A stretch of DNA of 64,000 nt. Source: Sthenelais limicola. Taxonomy: Eukaryota; Annelida; Polychaeta; Phyllodocida; Sigalionidae. The stretch is from the NCBI GenBank assembly GCA_942159475.1, contig OW804094.1, positions 59,826,966-59,890,965 of the forward strand. The letters are read 5' to 3'. The notes under the pieces were generated by a model. It saw only the letters and a list, made by a program, of their open reading frames with translations. It did no database searches and was not told the origin of the DNA. The position numbers and the translations under genes were made by a program. Shown piece by piece: positions 33,501 to 45,500 of this stretch (the first letter of the stretch is position 1; each line of letters begins with the position of its first letter).

Positions 33501-36500
33501 AACAGCTAGGCTTACATCATTTAGCTTTGTGTGTAGGGGTTTCTTTGACTTGGCATCAGGGAGGGACTATATGAGTGTCAGAGAATGGCATGTCAGTTGC
33601 ACGACAGTAAGTGTGAATGCTAGGTGAGTGAGCAGTGCCAGGTATTGCTCCAGTTGTGGCTGCATTATGAAGAGTATTTTGTATTTAAAGAATTTTATTC
33701 AGCAATATAACATTATGTTACAGTTACACTATTCTCAGGACGTGCTGATTTTACTTAGAAAAGTAACAAAATATTATAATAAATATAGTAATCAGATGAC
33801 AAAGACATTTCACATATCTTCGATTTTGATAAAGATACTAGAATGAAGTAAAATTTATAAGAGCCTAGCACTTAGGCATTTATAGTATATAGCTTCTATA
33901 GTATTCCTACTTGCCCTAAACCGGTTTAATGTTATATATATGATTAGTTATTCTAATGTCAGCTCCTTTTAGATGCGATTTTGAATGCGCATTGTATGCG
34001 CAATTGAGATCACACCCATATTATTGACTTTTGAAGAAAACATGTATTCGCATATACAATTGGTTGAGTAACACATGTTTAATACAAACATAAATGAATA
34101 TGAATGAGAACTTGATCCAAAACAAGTGTGAAACCACCAACAACATAGGAGGAAATAGACGCAATGGATTTCACATAATGATGGCTAATGGGATGTCCAT
34201 TTCACTGTGATTCAAAGCCATAAGTATCACACTTCACTAATTTGCGGTCAATCACGAAATGATCACAGTACTATAACGCTCAATTGCACTCAGTGCCTGT
34301 CGGGTACTGTCATTGCATTATATCCTTCTAACTTTCTCTATGATTTTTGAAAGGGATACCGGGAAGATCTCGGCATAACATTACACTGAGAGGGACCATT
34401 CCTCTTCAATATTACATAAACAGAAATGTACATGTCTATTGAATAAAAGTTTTATAAAATTAAATAATGAATAAATGATTAGGAACGGTATTGTTAGGGT
34501 TCAGCCCAATAAGTACAAGTACAATTATTAGTCAGTTATTAAATTGATGCTGAGAAGCTGAAATATGGTAAGTGTGTGCAGGTGTGTGGGTGCGTCTTTT
34601 AGGCTGACCCTTCTAAGTTGTCATGTCATGTCTGATTTCCACTACGACCCTAACTGTATAATTGCAGTTATGGTATGCCACTCAATGTTTTTCACATAGA
34701 TTACACTGTAGTATAAGCCAGATACATGTATCTGATAATGCCCGAACCTAATTGCAACTATAGTAAACACCCATAGAACATGACAGCTAATGAAAACGGC
34801 TTTTGATGGTCAAAAACCAACATTGTTTGTTCTAATGGGAACCCACCTTCTGCCATTTTGAATAACCCCAACTGCAGTTGGGGTCGCATGTGCAGACGGT
34901 GTGAAGGCTGTCATGGCCTGCTTTGCCGACCTTGATTCCTTGGAACACTTGCCAGGGCAAGGAGACGAATATTTTGTCTACAACTAGAACAAAAAAATAC
35001 ATCTATATCTACGTATCTACGTCTATATACTGTAAACGTATTTATTTTCGCGCAGGTAAATTTTCGCGCATGAATTAGTTTGACACTTTTTCACGCGGAT
35101 TTAAATTCGCACAGCAAGGAAGTCTCACACCTTGTTTATGCAATAATTATACATTTCGCGCAGGATTTATTTTCGCGCACTAAGGTGGGTGCGCGAAAAT
35201 AAATTAATAAATTAATAAATTAAAACATTAATACGTTTACAGTAGCTAAAAACTAGGTAACATATTTATGCCTAGGAAACCATCTCCCAGGAACTCAAAA
35301 ATATGTCCATTTCGTTGTTTTAAAACAGAAATGTGCCTTGTAACGGCTCCTGGTCAGGAAAACTTGCTTTCTTTCCTGCTTTTATTAGCTTTTTTGGTAA
35401 AAAAAAAAAAAATTAGGCATGATCAATCTTATTGGTTTTTATTTTTCTAGGTAATAGGGGGGGTGGGCGGTAAATCGGAAACACGGCTATTTAATTTTTA
35501 TTTATATGGATATATTCCACATGTATGATATATTAGTTGGAGAAGTTCTATAGTTATGTACGGTACATATACCTTGATCCCTGATTACGATAAATTCAAT
35601 AAATTAATAATACTGTAACACGGTCATGGAGGTTGAATTCTACGAACTGGTGGACACTAAGTGACTTAGTGTTAGGGATGCATTTTTCAATATTTCTCGA
35701 AAAAACAAAATGTTGGAATTTCGTGCTTCATATTACCGCCCATAATTTATGAAATTAAGTAGCATGTTATATTCGGGAACATGATTAGAATATAGGGGCC
35801 ACACTTATTAATGTAGACTAGCATCAAGTCCCTCAGTCCAACTCAATGAGCACACATAGCATATGCCTTACTGGTGGTTGGAAGATCGGGCTGTAGTGAC
35901 TTTAACATGGTAGTTTTGATGGTTTTCTCTAGTTTTGTTAATGAAAAAAAAAGAATTAAAGACTTATACAAGTTTATTATGAATGTAGTTTGTAGCCTAT
36001 ACATAGATTTCACTGACGTCACGGCCGTCGCCATGTCCTGGGGCTCGTTAGATGGCTATGTATGCTGCGATACTTTTTTCCGTTCTACCGTTTTCTGGCT
36101 GTTTTAACCTTTACCAGTTTTAATGTGCTTCAACAATACCTTCTTGATAGGTTAGATAATCTTCCTTTAGTGTAGTATTACCCAAATATCCACTCTTGTG
36201 AAGTTAATCAACTTTGTTTTGCTAACCACGCCGTAGGCGGCAAGGATAGCGTTGACCCCAGACATGGTGGCAGTGGGATTCCCCAGCGACAAGGTGTATT
36301 GATTTGTATGTATTGATATGTATTGATTTGTATGTATTGCAGTGTTCCCGAAAACTTTTTTGTGATGCAGGCCAATGTGGTATTGATACTATATGAATCA
36401 AAAACGACTATTATCCTACAAATTGGTAGAATACATTTCTTCCACTTCAGAGCTTCTGTGACTATTATTCCTTTTTTTTAAAATACCAAGACAGTTCAAA

Positions 36501-39500
36501 TACCTATTCTTTGGAATGGCCTGCCTAAAGAAGCCCTACCCTCTCCTCATGACTTAACACTGGGATGGACCAGAATTGAAAAAGGTGTCTCTCTGTTCTC
36601 TCCAGCCTACTCCTCCTCTTCTTCCTCCTCCTTATACCTTAAATGTTACATTGGAGGTGACATTGACGTCGGCCACTTTGGCTGACGTGGAAGGAGCAGA
36701 CGTCGGCCAATGAATTTTTACGTCGGCTTTTGCCGACGTGCCGACGTCTTTTCGGGAACACTGGTATTGATATGTATTGATTTTTATGGAACTCTAAAAT
36801 TAGAACTTCTGAAGCAATTAATCGAACTATAGTTACCACGAGTATTATTTTAAACGGATTTTCTGTATGAAAAAAAAAATGATTTAAATTAATTAGATAA
36901 GATTAATTTAAATTTACACTTTATGTTATAGGGTCGTTTCGCTTCGGCTGCTGCTGCCGCCCCTCAAGCAGAACCACGATTAAAGACATTTAAAATCTAC
37001 CGATGGGTAAGTATTGCTCTGACTATCTTTTGAGATAAGTAACGTTTTCCATACCGTTACGGGTCAACTCAACGAGGCCTTTGTATATAAACCTCCCTGG
37101 CTTAATACTCAAACCAGATGCATCGTAGTCATCAGCTTATGCTGCTATTACTGAGCCATTTTATACATAAAAAAAGCAATAGATGGAACAGCACTGAAAT
37201 ATATCAACGTAGTTTAGGATACCTTGTGGATTCTGAAATCATTCATGGGAGAGTAAGTTTTGTTTCGATTATGGGACTCCCTAAACGTTCACTGTGAAAG
37301 GAAACATGCCGTTTTCTTGGCCATTTGATGCTTATAGCCTACGAAGGAATTTATTCCTTTTCTGTGCAGAAATTCTTGGGAGGGAGAGCTGCATTCCTTT
37401 CTATGTATGACTTGTATTAACTCAGTATGAGAAGACTATATTATGTGAAAAGAAAGAATTATCAGAATTATTTAAATTATAATTTAACCAAATTTCCTCA
37501 TTGTATGAAAGGGATTCTATCAGTCTAGTAGATCAAAGACCGTTTTAGCAAGTGTGTTTTATGTTTTGCAGGACCCAGACAAGCCCGGAGACAAACCTCA
37601 TATGGATTCGTACCAAGTCGACCTTAACGCGTAGGAATTAGTTCCCTTTGCTATGCCACTTTTATAGGAGTCCATTTTTCGTTCATTTTATATCTTTCTT
37701 AACGTCTCAGCCCTTGAATGATAATCTCAATAATAATATCTCATGTATTTATGGAAGTTCTCATTTCATATATTGACTTTTGGGAATCCATTTTGATATC
37801 AGGCAACAGTGGAAGATCACCGTTAGGTGAACTGTGGTTTTGTGATAATTGTTAATATGATCTCTCATACGTTAACGTAAAAGCCATGCCTGAATAAAGA
37901 TCTCTACCAAAAAAATATATCCTTTTTTTATTTCAATAATACTTATGCATTGATTAGTGGAATAAAGTCCATGGTGAGGAATTTAAATCAGATTTTGAAA
38001 TATATTTGCAGATGCGGTCCAATGGTGCTAGATGCGCTGATCAAGATCAAGAACGAAATGGACCCAACTCTGACATTCCGGAGGTCATGCAGAGAGGGCA
38101 TCTGTGGATCCTGCTCCATGAGTATTGGCGGAACAAATACACTGGCTTGCCTGTGTAAAATTGATAGTAACACTAGTAAAACGACCAAGGTCTATCCTTT
38201 GCCACACATGTACGTCGTCAAGGATCTCGTCTGTGTGAGTGTTGTTGCCACTATTTATCTCAACAAATTTAATCATACCATTCTACAAGCTTATGTATTA
38301 TCAGGAGGCTAGCTTTGAGGTATTGAACAGTTTCACAGTTTAACTGTACGTGGCCTCCTATTGTATTCACTATTGTATATATAGGTGGGACGTAACAAGG
38401 GGGAAGTGTCCACACTTCACCCGAGATTTGTTCCATATTTATTACACCCCTTTGATAAATAAGAAATATAAATAAATCAAAATTAAAGAAGTAATATCAG
38501 TTTTCCACCATTTTGTATGCAATTTGCGAAAGATGAAGAAAATAGTCCCTTCGCTGTGGTGATCTAGCAAGTCACGCTACTTGTCAGTCAGAGTTTACTG
38601 CTCTCAGTGGTCAGAGGTTGGAGGCTTACAGATTGGCTACTGACGATTCTGCACTGATTATGGATTAGATTTAACAGAATGCAAAGAAATATAAACTTTT
38701 ATTGTGTGTTCCTCTTTTCAAACCTAGTAGGAACAGTATAAGGAATTAAATTGTATAAAAGTGTCAGGTTTAGCAGACTGACAAATGGCATGTCCGCATT
38801 CAGTGTTTGTTGACTGATCCATATATGGCATGCGCTCTCCATATATGGCCGACCCATATGCCTGCGCATGCGCAGTCGTCTGACGCCGAATTGGGCAAGA
38901 TGGCGGCCATACCGTAACCAGACACGAAAATTAAACTGCTTTCTGAGCGTTTGGAATGTCTTAACACAATAATCATTGCATATGAGGTTGAAAACAAGGT
39001 TAGATTAAACGTTCAGGCATTTGTATTCAGTTGATGGTTAATCATTACCGCTTCGGTAGTGTCCCAGATCCCGACCCAGATTTTGACGCGCATGCGCAAA
39101 ACGATTCCACTCGTCTTGGCCGGCCAGGGCCCACTCGAAGCGTGTGGAATCGTGAAAGATGTGAAAAATATACTGGTTTGATTATACAAATAAAGAGGTT
39201 AGTCATTTTTCATTCGATATGCTTCGTTTCGTTCGATTTCCAAGCCTTTGTCAGTTGTGTTTGCCTTGAGAACGTCTCCACGTCCGCCCAGGCTTAGCGA
39301 AAACATGGCCACGCTACCAGCCGAGGAAATTAAACGGCTTTCTGAGTGATTCGAATGATTTTACACAATAATCCTGGCATATGAGGTTGAAAACAAGGTT
39401 AGATTAAACGTTCAAGCATTTATATTCAGTCGATTGTTAATCATTACGGCTTCGGTAGTGTGCACGAGCATAGGGGCTCTGAATGGTGGACATAAGTGTC

Positions 39501-42500
39501 CGGGCAGCAAGGTCCATCGCTCGGGCACGAAGGCCCGCTTCGGCGTGTGCAGCTGCAAAGGCCGGCAATAGAACCGTTCACCGTAGGTAGTCACGCGCAT
39601 GCGCATGAGGCGGCAGAAAGCATGGCTTCCGGCAAGGTGGAGGAGTGAAATCGGGATATTTCCACCAAAGGAATATCGCCACACGTTAATATGTTCATAA
39701 ACTATTGTTTGGGATAGATCTGAAGTCTACATGACTGATTAACGCAGATTATATGGATATTGTTGTGTCAGCGACCAGAAACAAATCGGAAACATGGCGG
39801 CATTATGTGCGATCGGTGAAATCGTATAAGCCTAACTAATAAAAAGCTTGGTTAGATTTAATTCAATATGCTTCATTTCATTCCATGTCCAAGCCTATGT
39901 CAGTTATGTTTGCCTAGAGAACGTCTGTACATATATCATTACACATTCTTAAGCTGGTCGAACAGACGAACTGACAGCAACAGGCTTGTCTGGATCTGTG
40001 TGCTTCAAATCAACTGACAGGAACATCAACATGTTAATAAACGAACAAATAATTGAAATATGGTTGAAATCGTGAGAAATCTGCTAATATATAGGCTAGT
40101 ATCACGCAATATAAACTCTTATGAGCCTCGTTGAATGATATATCATGTTGATTTGTCTATACATGAACTAAGAATCTGTAATATTGTGTAATTATTGCAA
40201 GGTTCGATGGGTTCGATTCACATAGGCCTAGGCTATAGCGACGACCATCATGGCTGCATTACATTTTTCAAAATTATTTATTTCTATATTATAACCTTGA
40301 TATTATTGTTCAGGAACTAGTCAGTACGATACATAAGTATATTGAGATTGTTTGTCTGAAATATCAAGAGTTAAAAATGTTTTTCTCTTTGGGAAATTTC
40401 ATTCATAAGTTTGGCAGAATTTGATAATATCTGTTAAAAATAATCCTGATCAGCTGTAAATAGCAGTAGGTCATCAAAATTATTCACAGATTCCAGACAC
40501 TTTCCACTTTTCGATCGAGTTTTCTGACTTTACGATTGACTGTTCTGACTTAACGATTGACTATTCTGACTTACAATTCCGACTTTACGATTGACCATTT
40601 TGACTTTTCGATTGACCATTCTGACTTTTTGATTGACTTCTGACTTAACCCATTCAAGACGGGGGCAGTTTACACATATTTTGCCTGGCTGACGGGGGCC
40701 CTTTCCCCCCTTTTGGGGCTTCAGGACGGGTGTCTAACATGAGAATTAGGGTTTAAAAACACTTTAAGAATATTTTCTTCAGATAATATGTATCATTTGT
40801 ACATTGTTTAATAGATGTAAACAGTTATTAATCATATTTTTCCATAATTTCTAGAATTTGGTCTTCAAAAATTGAAATAATGGGTGCCGATTGGGTGCAA
40901 TATGGTGGCAACCTTGCTCCAAATTCACTTTCCAGCATTTATGTATGTTAGTTATGACGTCATCATTATTGTCTCCATGACAACATACCTATAAAAATAT
41001 TTCTAATGTGTTTGTATACATATATTTTAAATTTCAGCAAAATCCCTTCATTTTTTATCAAGTTATGCCCCCTTCAATTTATATAAAAAATGAATGCCTT
41101 GAGGCATTCACCCGCCCCCTAGGCCAACTTGAATTGAATGCCTTGAGGCATTCACCCGCCCCCTAGGCCAACTTGCAATGAATGCCCTGAGGCATTCTCC
41201 CGCCCTGAATGGGTTAACAATTGACTTTTTAATTGACTATTTTGACTTTACGATTGGCTATTTGACTTTTCGATTGACTATTTTGACTTTATGATTGACT
41301 TTCTGATTGACTTTTCTGACTATGGTTGACTTTATGGTTGACTATTTTGACTTTTAGATTGACTTTTCTGACTTTATGATTGACTTTTCTGACTTTATGA
41401 TTGACTTTTCTGACTTTTTGATTGACAATTCTGACTTTTTGATTGACAATTCTGACTTTTTGATTGACTATTTCTAAAAGTCAATCTTAAGTCAAATAGT
41501 CAGAAAAGTCAAATAGTCAGAAAAGTCAAATAGTCAGAAAAGTCAAATAGTCAGAAAAGTCAAATAGTCAATCGGAAAGTCAAAATAGTCAATCATAAAG
41601 TCAGAAAAGTCAATCAGAGAGCGAGAGATTGGGACTGGGACTGGGACTGGGAGAAAAGTCAAATAGTCAGAAAAGTCAAATAGTCAATTGGAAAGTCAAA
41701 TAGTCAATCATAAAGTCAGAAAAGTCAAACAGAGAGCGAGAGATTGGGACTGGGACTTGGACTTGGACTTTCCTTCATTCCAGTGGCACTGTCTCCACAT
41801 TTATTACCATTTTCGCTAATTGGTACTTATACAACACAAGTAACCAGTCGAAAAGTCAATTGTTAAGTCAGATTAGTCAATTGTAAGTCCAAAAAGTCAA
41901 TCAGTAAGTTAGAAAGTAATCAAAAAGTCGAAATAGTCAATAGAAAAGACAATCAAAAAGTCAAAATAGTTAATCAAAAAGTCAGAATAGTCAATCAAAA
42001 AGTCAAAATAGTTAATATTTCATGATACCAAGAGTAATTAGAGACAACCGATAGTATTCCTGTAAGCCAACTTATCCACCGCAACTGTTAGACTGTTAAA
42101 CTGTTATAATAAAATTATCATTTTAGTATTTTCCATTGATTTCATGATTCTACAAAAAATAACACCACATGTACTATCCCAGTTAGACAGGCCAATTGGC
42201 GAGACTATATAGACTTAGCACAGCTGTAGATACGTCCCAACTGCCCTTCTGCTAAATAAACTGTAGCTGCTGGCATAAATCTGTCCCGATAGGATCGTGA
42301 GATCCACTAAAACTGTTAGAGTTATGACTAGACTTCTGACTTGTTATTGTATTATTTTTTTTTTACAAAAACAAAGTTATTCTTTATTGGATTTTGCATA
42401 GCCAGTGGTTGTGAATCTGTTGTTTTAGGGAAGTAACTGATTCTCTTTTGGAATCAGAGAGAATACTAAATAGTATATTTATAATTGGTTGACTAATATG

Positions 42501-45500
42501 TGAATGGAGGTAGAACACCCCTATTTGACACTTGAGAGCTTGTGATAGAAGAGCTTCTGATTGGCAGTTATGTTTGGAAGGGGTGTGACTAGGAGGTGGT
42601 GGGTCCCATGACTAGTGGTTACATAATGTGGTATTTGCACAAGTGACCAGCTTATCTGATGGGCTCCTTAGATCTCATTCTTTAGATCTGTTCATTCCAC
42701 ACTAGGGCTCTGTTAAATGTGTACAGATGGTTCTTTTTGCACATTAAGTTGATTCTGCTAATGTTGTCTGAAAGTGATAAATACTAAATATATGCTTGTG
42801 TAATGAACTGCAGATTCGTGGGCGCAAGTCGCAAGTTTCGTGAAAGGAAGCAACAAACGAGGATAAATTCGTTTGACCAGGTTTTATTGACCCCAAAACA
42901 CAGTTACAAGCGTAAAGTGCAAGAGCTTAATTTGAACAAAAGAAGTGTCTCATTCCACTGTGCGGCCCGAGTCCGTTGTGTTAAGCGACTGCGGGATCTC
43001 ATGACGTCGGAGGTGTAGACTTTTCCTACCGCCTGTGAAAGGGTGTCTTCATGGACAACTTTGTGATGATTAGGCATCACCGGACTCGCCAGAGACCGAT
43101 GCTTGTGCCCAGCACTGGTAGAGATGTTCCCTGTTGCTGCTGGGATTGATAGCTGCTGTCAATGGGCGGACCCACTACACTTGTATTTTGTTTACTGTTG
43201 TGTTCAATGTGTATCTTAAACAAGCTTTTAGCACATTTTATGTTCAATTAGTGTAGTTTTGTGACCAAGTCAGTGTACATATTTCCGAGTCTGGACCTAT
43301 CAAGGCAGGTGGAGCATCATGGCAGATGTGGTGTAATCCCTTGGCTTGTCTACTGAATTAAAGGGGCACCTTCATTATAAGGTTAATCATGGCAGATGTG
43401 GTGTAATCCCTTGGCTTGTCTACTGAATTAAAGGGGCACCTTCAGTCCTCTCTCTTTCCCCCTTTGAGTACAGTACTTCTTCTGTCTATCTACCATTCAG
43501 GCCATAATATTGTACAGATCAAGACAAAGCACTTTAGGATTGACTTCTAAAGATATATGATATATGCTTAAAGAAACAGGTCAGCCTGGGATAAAATAGC
43601 TCTACACGAACTCCTTACCATGTTGATAATGATGTATTTAGGGTAAATTGTTCCCTAGCATCCAATTAATTCCAGTATAAGAGAGAGAAAAGGGAACTAT
43701 TTTCCCTTGTAGAGGCCGCCATGTTCTCTCCTCCAGTGACATATTTTAGGCCCCTTCCCTCTTGAGTCCAAAATGCGCATGAATCTGCTATACACTAGCA
43801 CCAAGGAAGGCCTGTGATTGGCTGGCTCCTAGCAGGCGGCAAACTCGCACAAGAGATAACCCCAAACAACAACACAGCCTAGAATCTATGCATTTACAGC
43901 TATAGAATTGTTGACACACTAATTTCGCCCTCTGTTTAGACAGATAATACATTATTCTTGCTTGCTCTAGTACTAGTGTGATATTTCCCTTGTCTATATG
44001 TTCCTATTCCATTGGGGAACATGTTGTAGATGTTTGTCATGTAGCTCTTGTTTATGACGCCATGTTGCAGCAATGCAGTGTGGGTAGGGGAACTTGGCCA
44101 ATCACACTATGGCTAGGAATCACGTGACCAATGACCCAGGTTCACAGCAATGGCCAGAGCAATGACCGAAGCCCCACACTGATAGTGAGTGAGAATTACA
44201 ACTAGCATCAAAGATATTCAGCTATAGATATGAGTCCTTACATTGTAATTATAACTATTAGATGTCTCAAAGTGCTGACAGATTTGTTAGGGCTCCTGGG
44301 GGGAGAAAGGGATGGGAGCATGGTACCTTTACCACACCCTCTCAGACTCGGGCAATGGATGCTGATTTTGATTTTGAGTAGGGAGCTATCATTCAATGGA
44401 AATGTAAAAAATGATAGCTTTTGGCGTGTACCCTTTCCTGTACGGTTTGTACAATCATATGCGGCACAAGTAGGCATGGCTGTTGCCCAATCAAGTGAAA
44501 ATACAACAAATTAGAACGATGTCAACTTAGTGGTAGGTTACGCGTCCATTCATTCTCATGCTGTCCTAAGATGTAAACAACTTGTGGCGAGCATCAGCTG
44601 CGTCACTTCTCGCAGGGAATCATGGGAGATAAGCCCAAGATGTCAGCCTCTCTAAAAGATGGATTATGCACAAATTTGGACTCTTTAATATTGTTTAGTG
44701 AAGTTATTTGAATGCTATCAAATGGTAAAAACGTATCTCGTCGTAGCTAAAGAGGTAAGGCGTTGATGTATACCTATTTTAGTCCAGGCTGAACTCTTTC
44801 TTTAATGATACGAAGCTACAGACGTCCCCACCCTCGGGCAACTACCATGTGAATGAGGACTTCGGCTTTCTCATACGTGGGTTACCATGACCTCACTTGT
44901 TTCCTCGGAGATGTTGTTGTAACATCTCCAAGGGTGCCATTGTTGCTAGGAATAAATTGCTAGCCAGTTTCCATTGGTATTTCCGTATTAGGCAAATATG
45001 ATGGAAGAGAATCAATAAGGCAGAATAAATTCATAATACCCTAGTGGGTTATTTTATAAATTATTTTTGCATTGTTTAGAGATCTCCTTCCCAGTAATAT
45101 TTTACTGGTTTGCCAAACCAATAAAATATTACTGGGAAGGAGATCTCTACATGGTTTCGCTAATAATAGCTCATCAGGCTACTGGGTCCCAAGAAAGAGA
45201 GCCAGTGAGGGTATTTGAGATGGATTACCCATCTTTTTCAGATGTGGTAATTAATGAATAAACAAATGTTGTCTATTCAGGAATTAGAGAAAAGTGATAT
45301 CAATATGACATCAAAACCCATGTTCAAATATGGAAAAAATGTATATAATTATAAAAAATAGTGAAAGCAGAAAATAAATGAACAGTTACGCTAATCACCT
45401 GAGCTAGCCTCCTAGTATCGAAAGATACTATAGCAAATGGCAGTAGTATGTTGTTAAAAGCACATATGTGCTGGGTGTTCAGCGATATATCATATTACAA

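Noticed and set aside
36012..36110. CRE palindrome with ATG as SDHB promoter/first exon
   Set aside because: No donor yields a basic presequence in the right phase. Kept only as a motif in intron 1.
36274..36303. Alternative SDHB exon 1 (ATGGTGGCAGTGGG...)
   Set aside because: In phase with exon 2, but the peptide has Asp, lacks targeting character, and is followed by a weak GTGTAT donor. The exon at 27473 is far better.
42803..43018. 71-codon basic + strand frame
   Set aside because: No recognisable domain or splice structure. It lies in a dispersed repeat.
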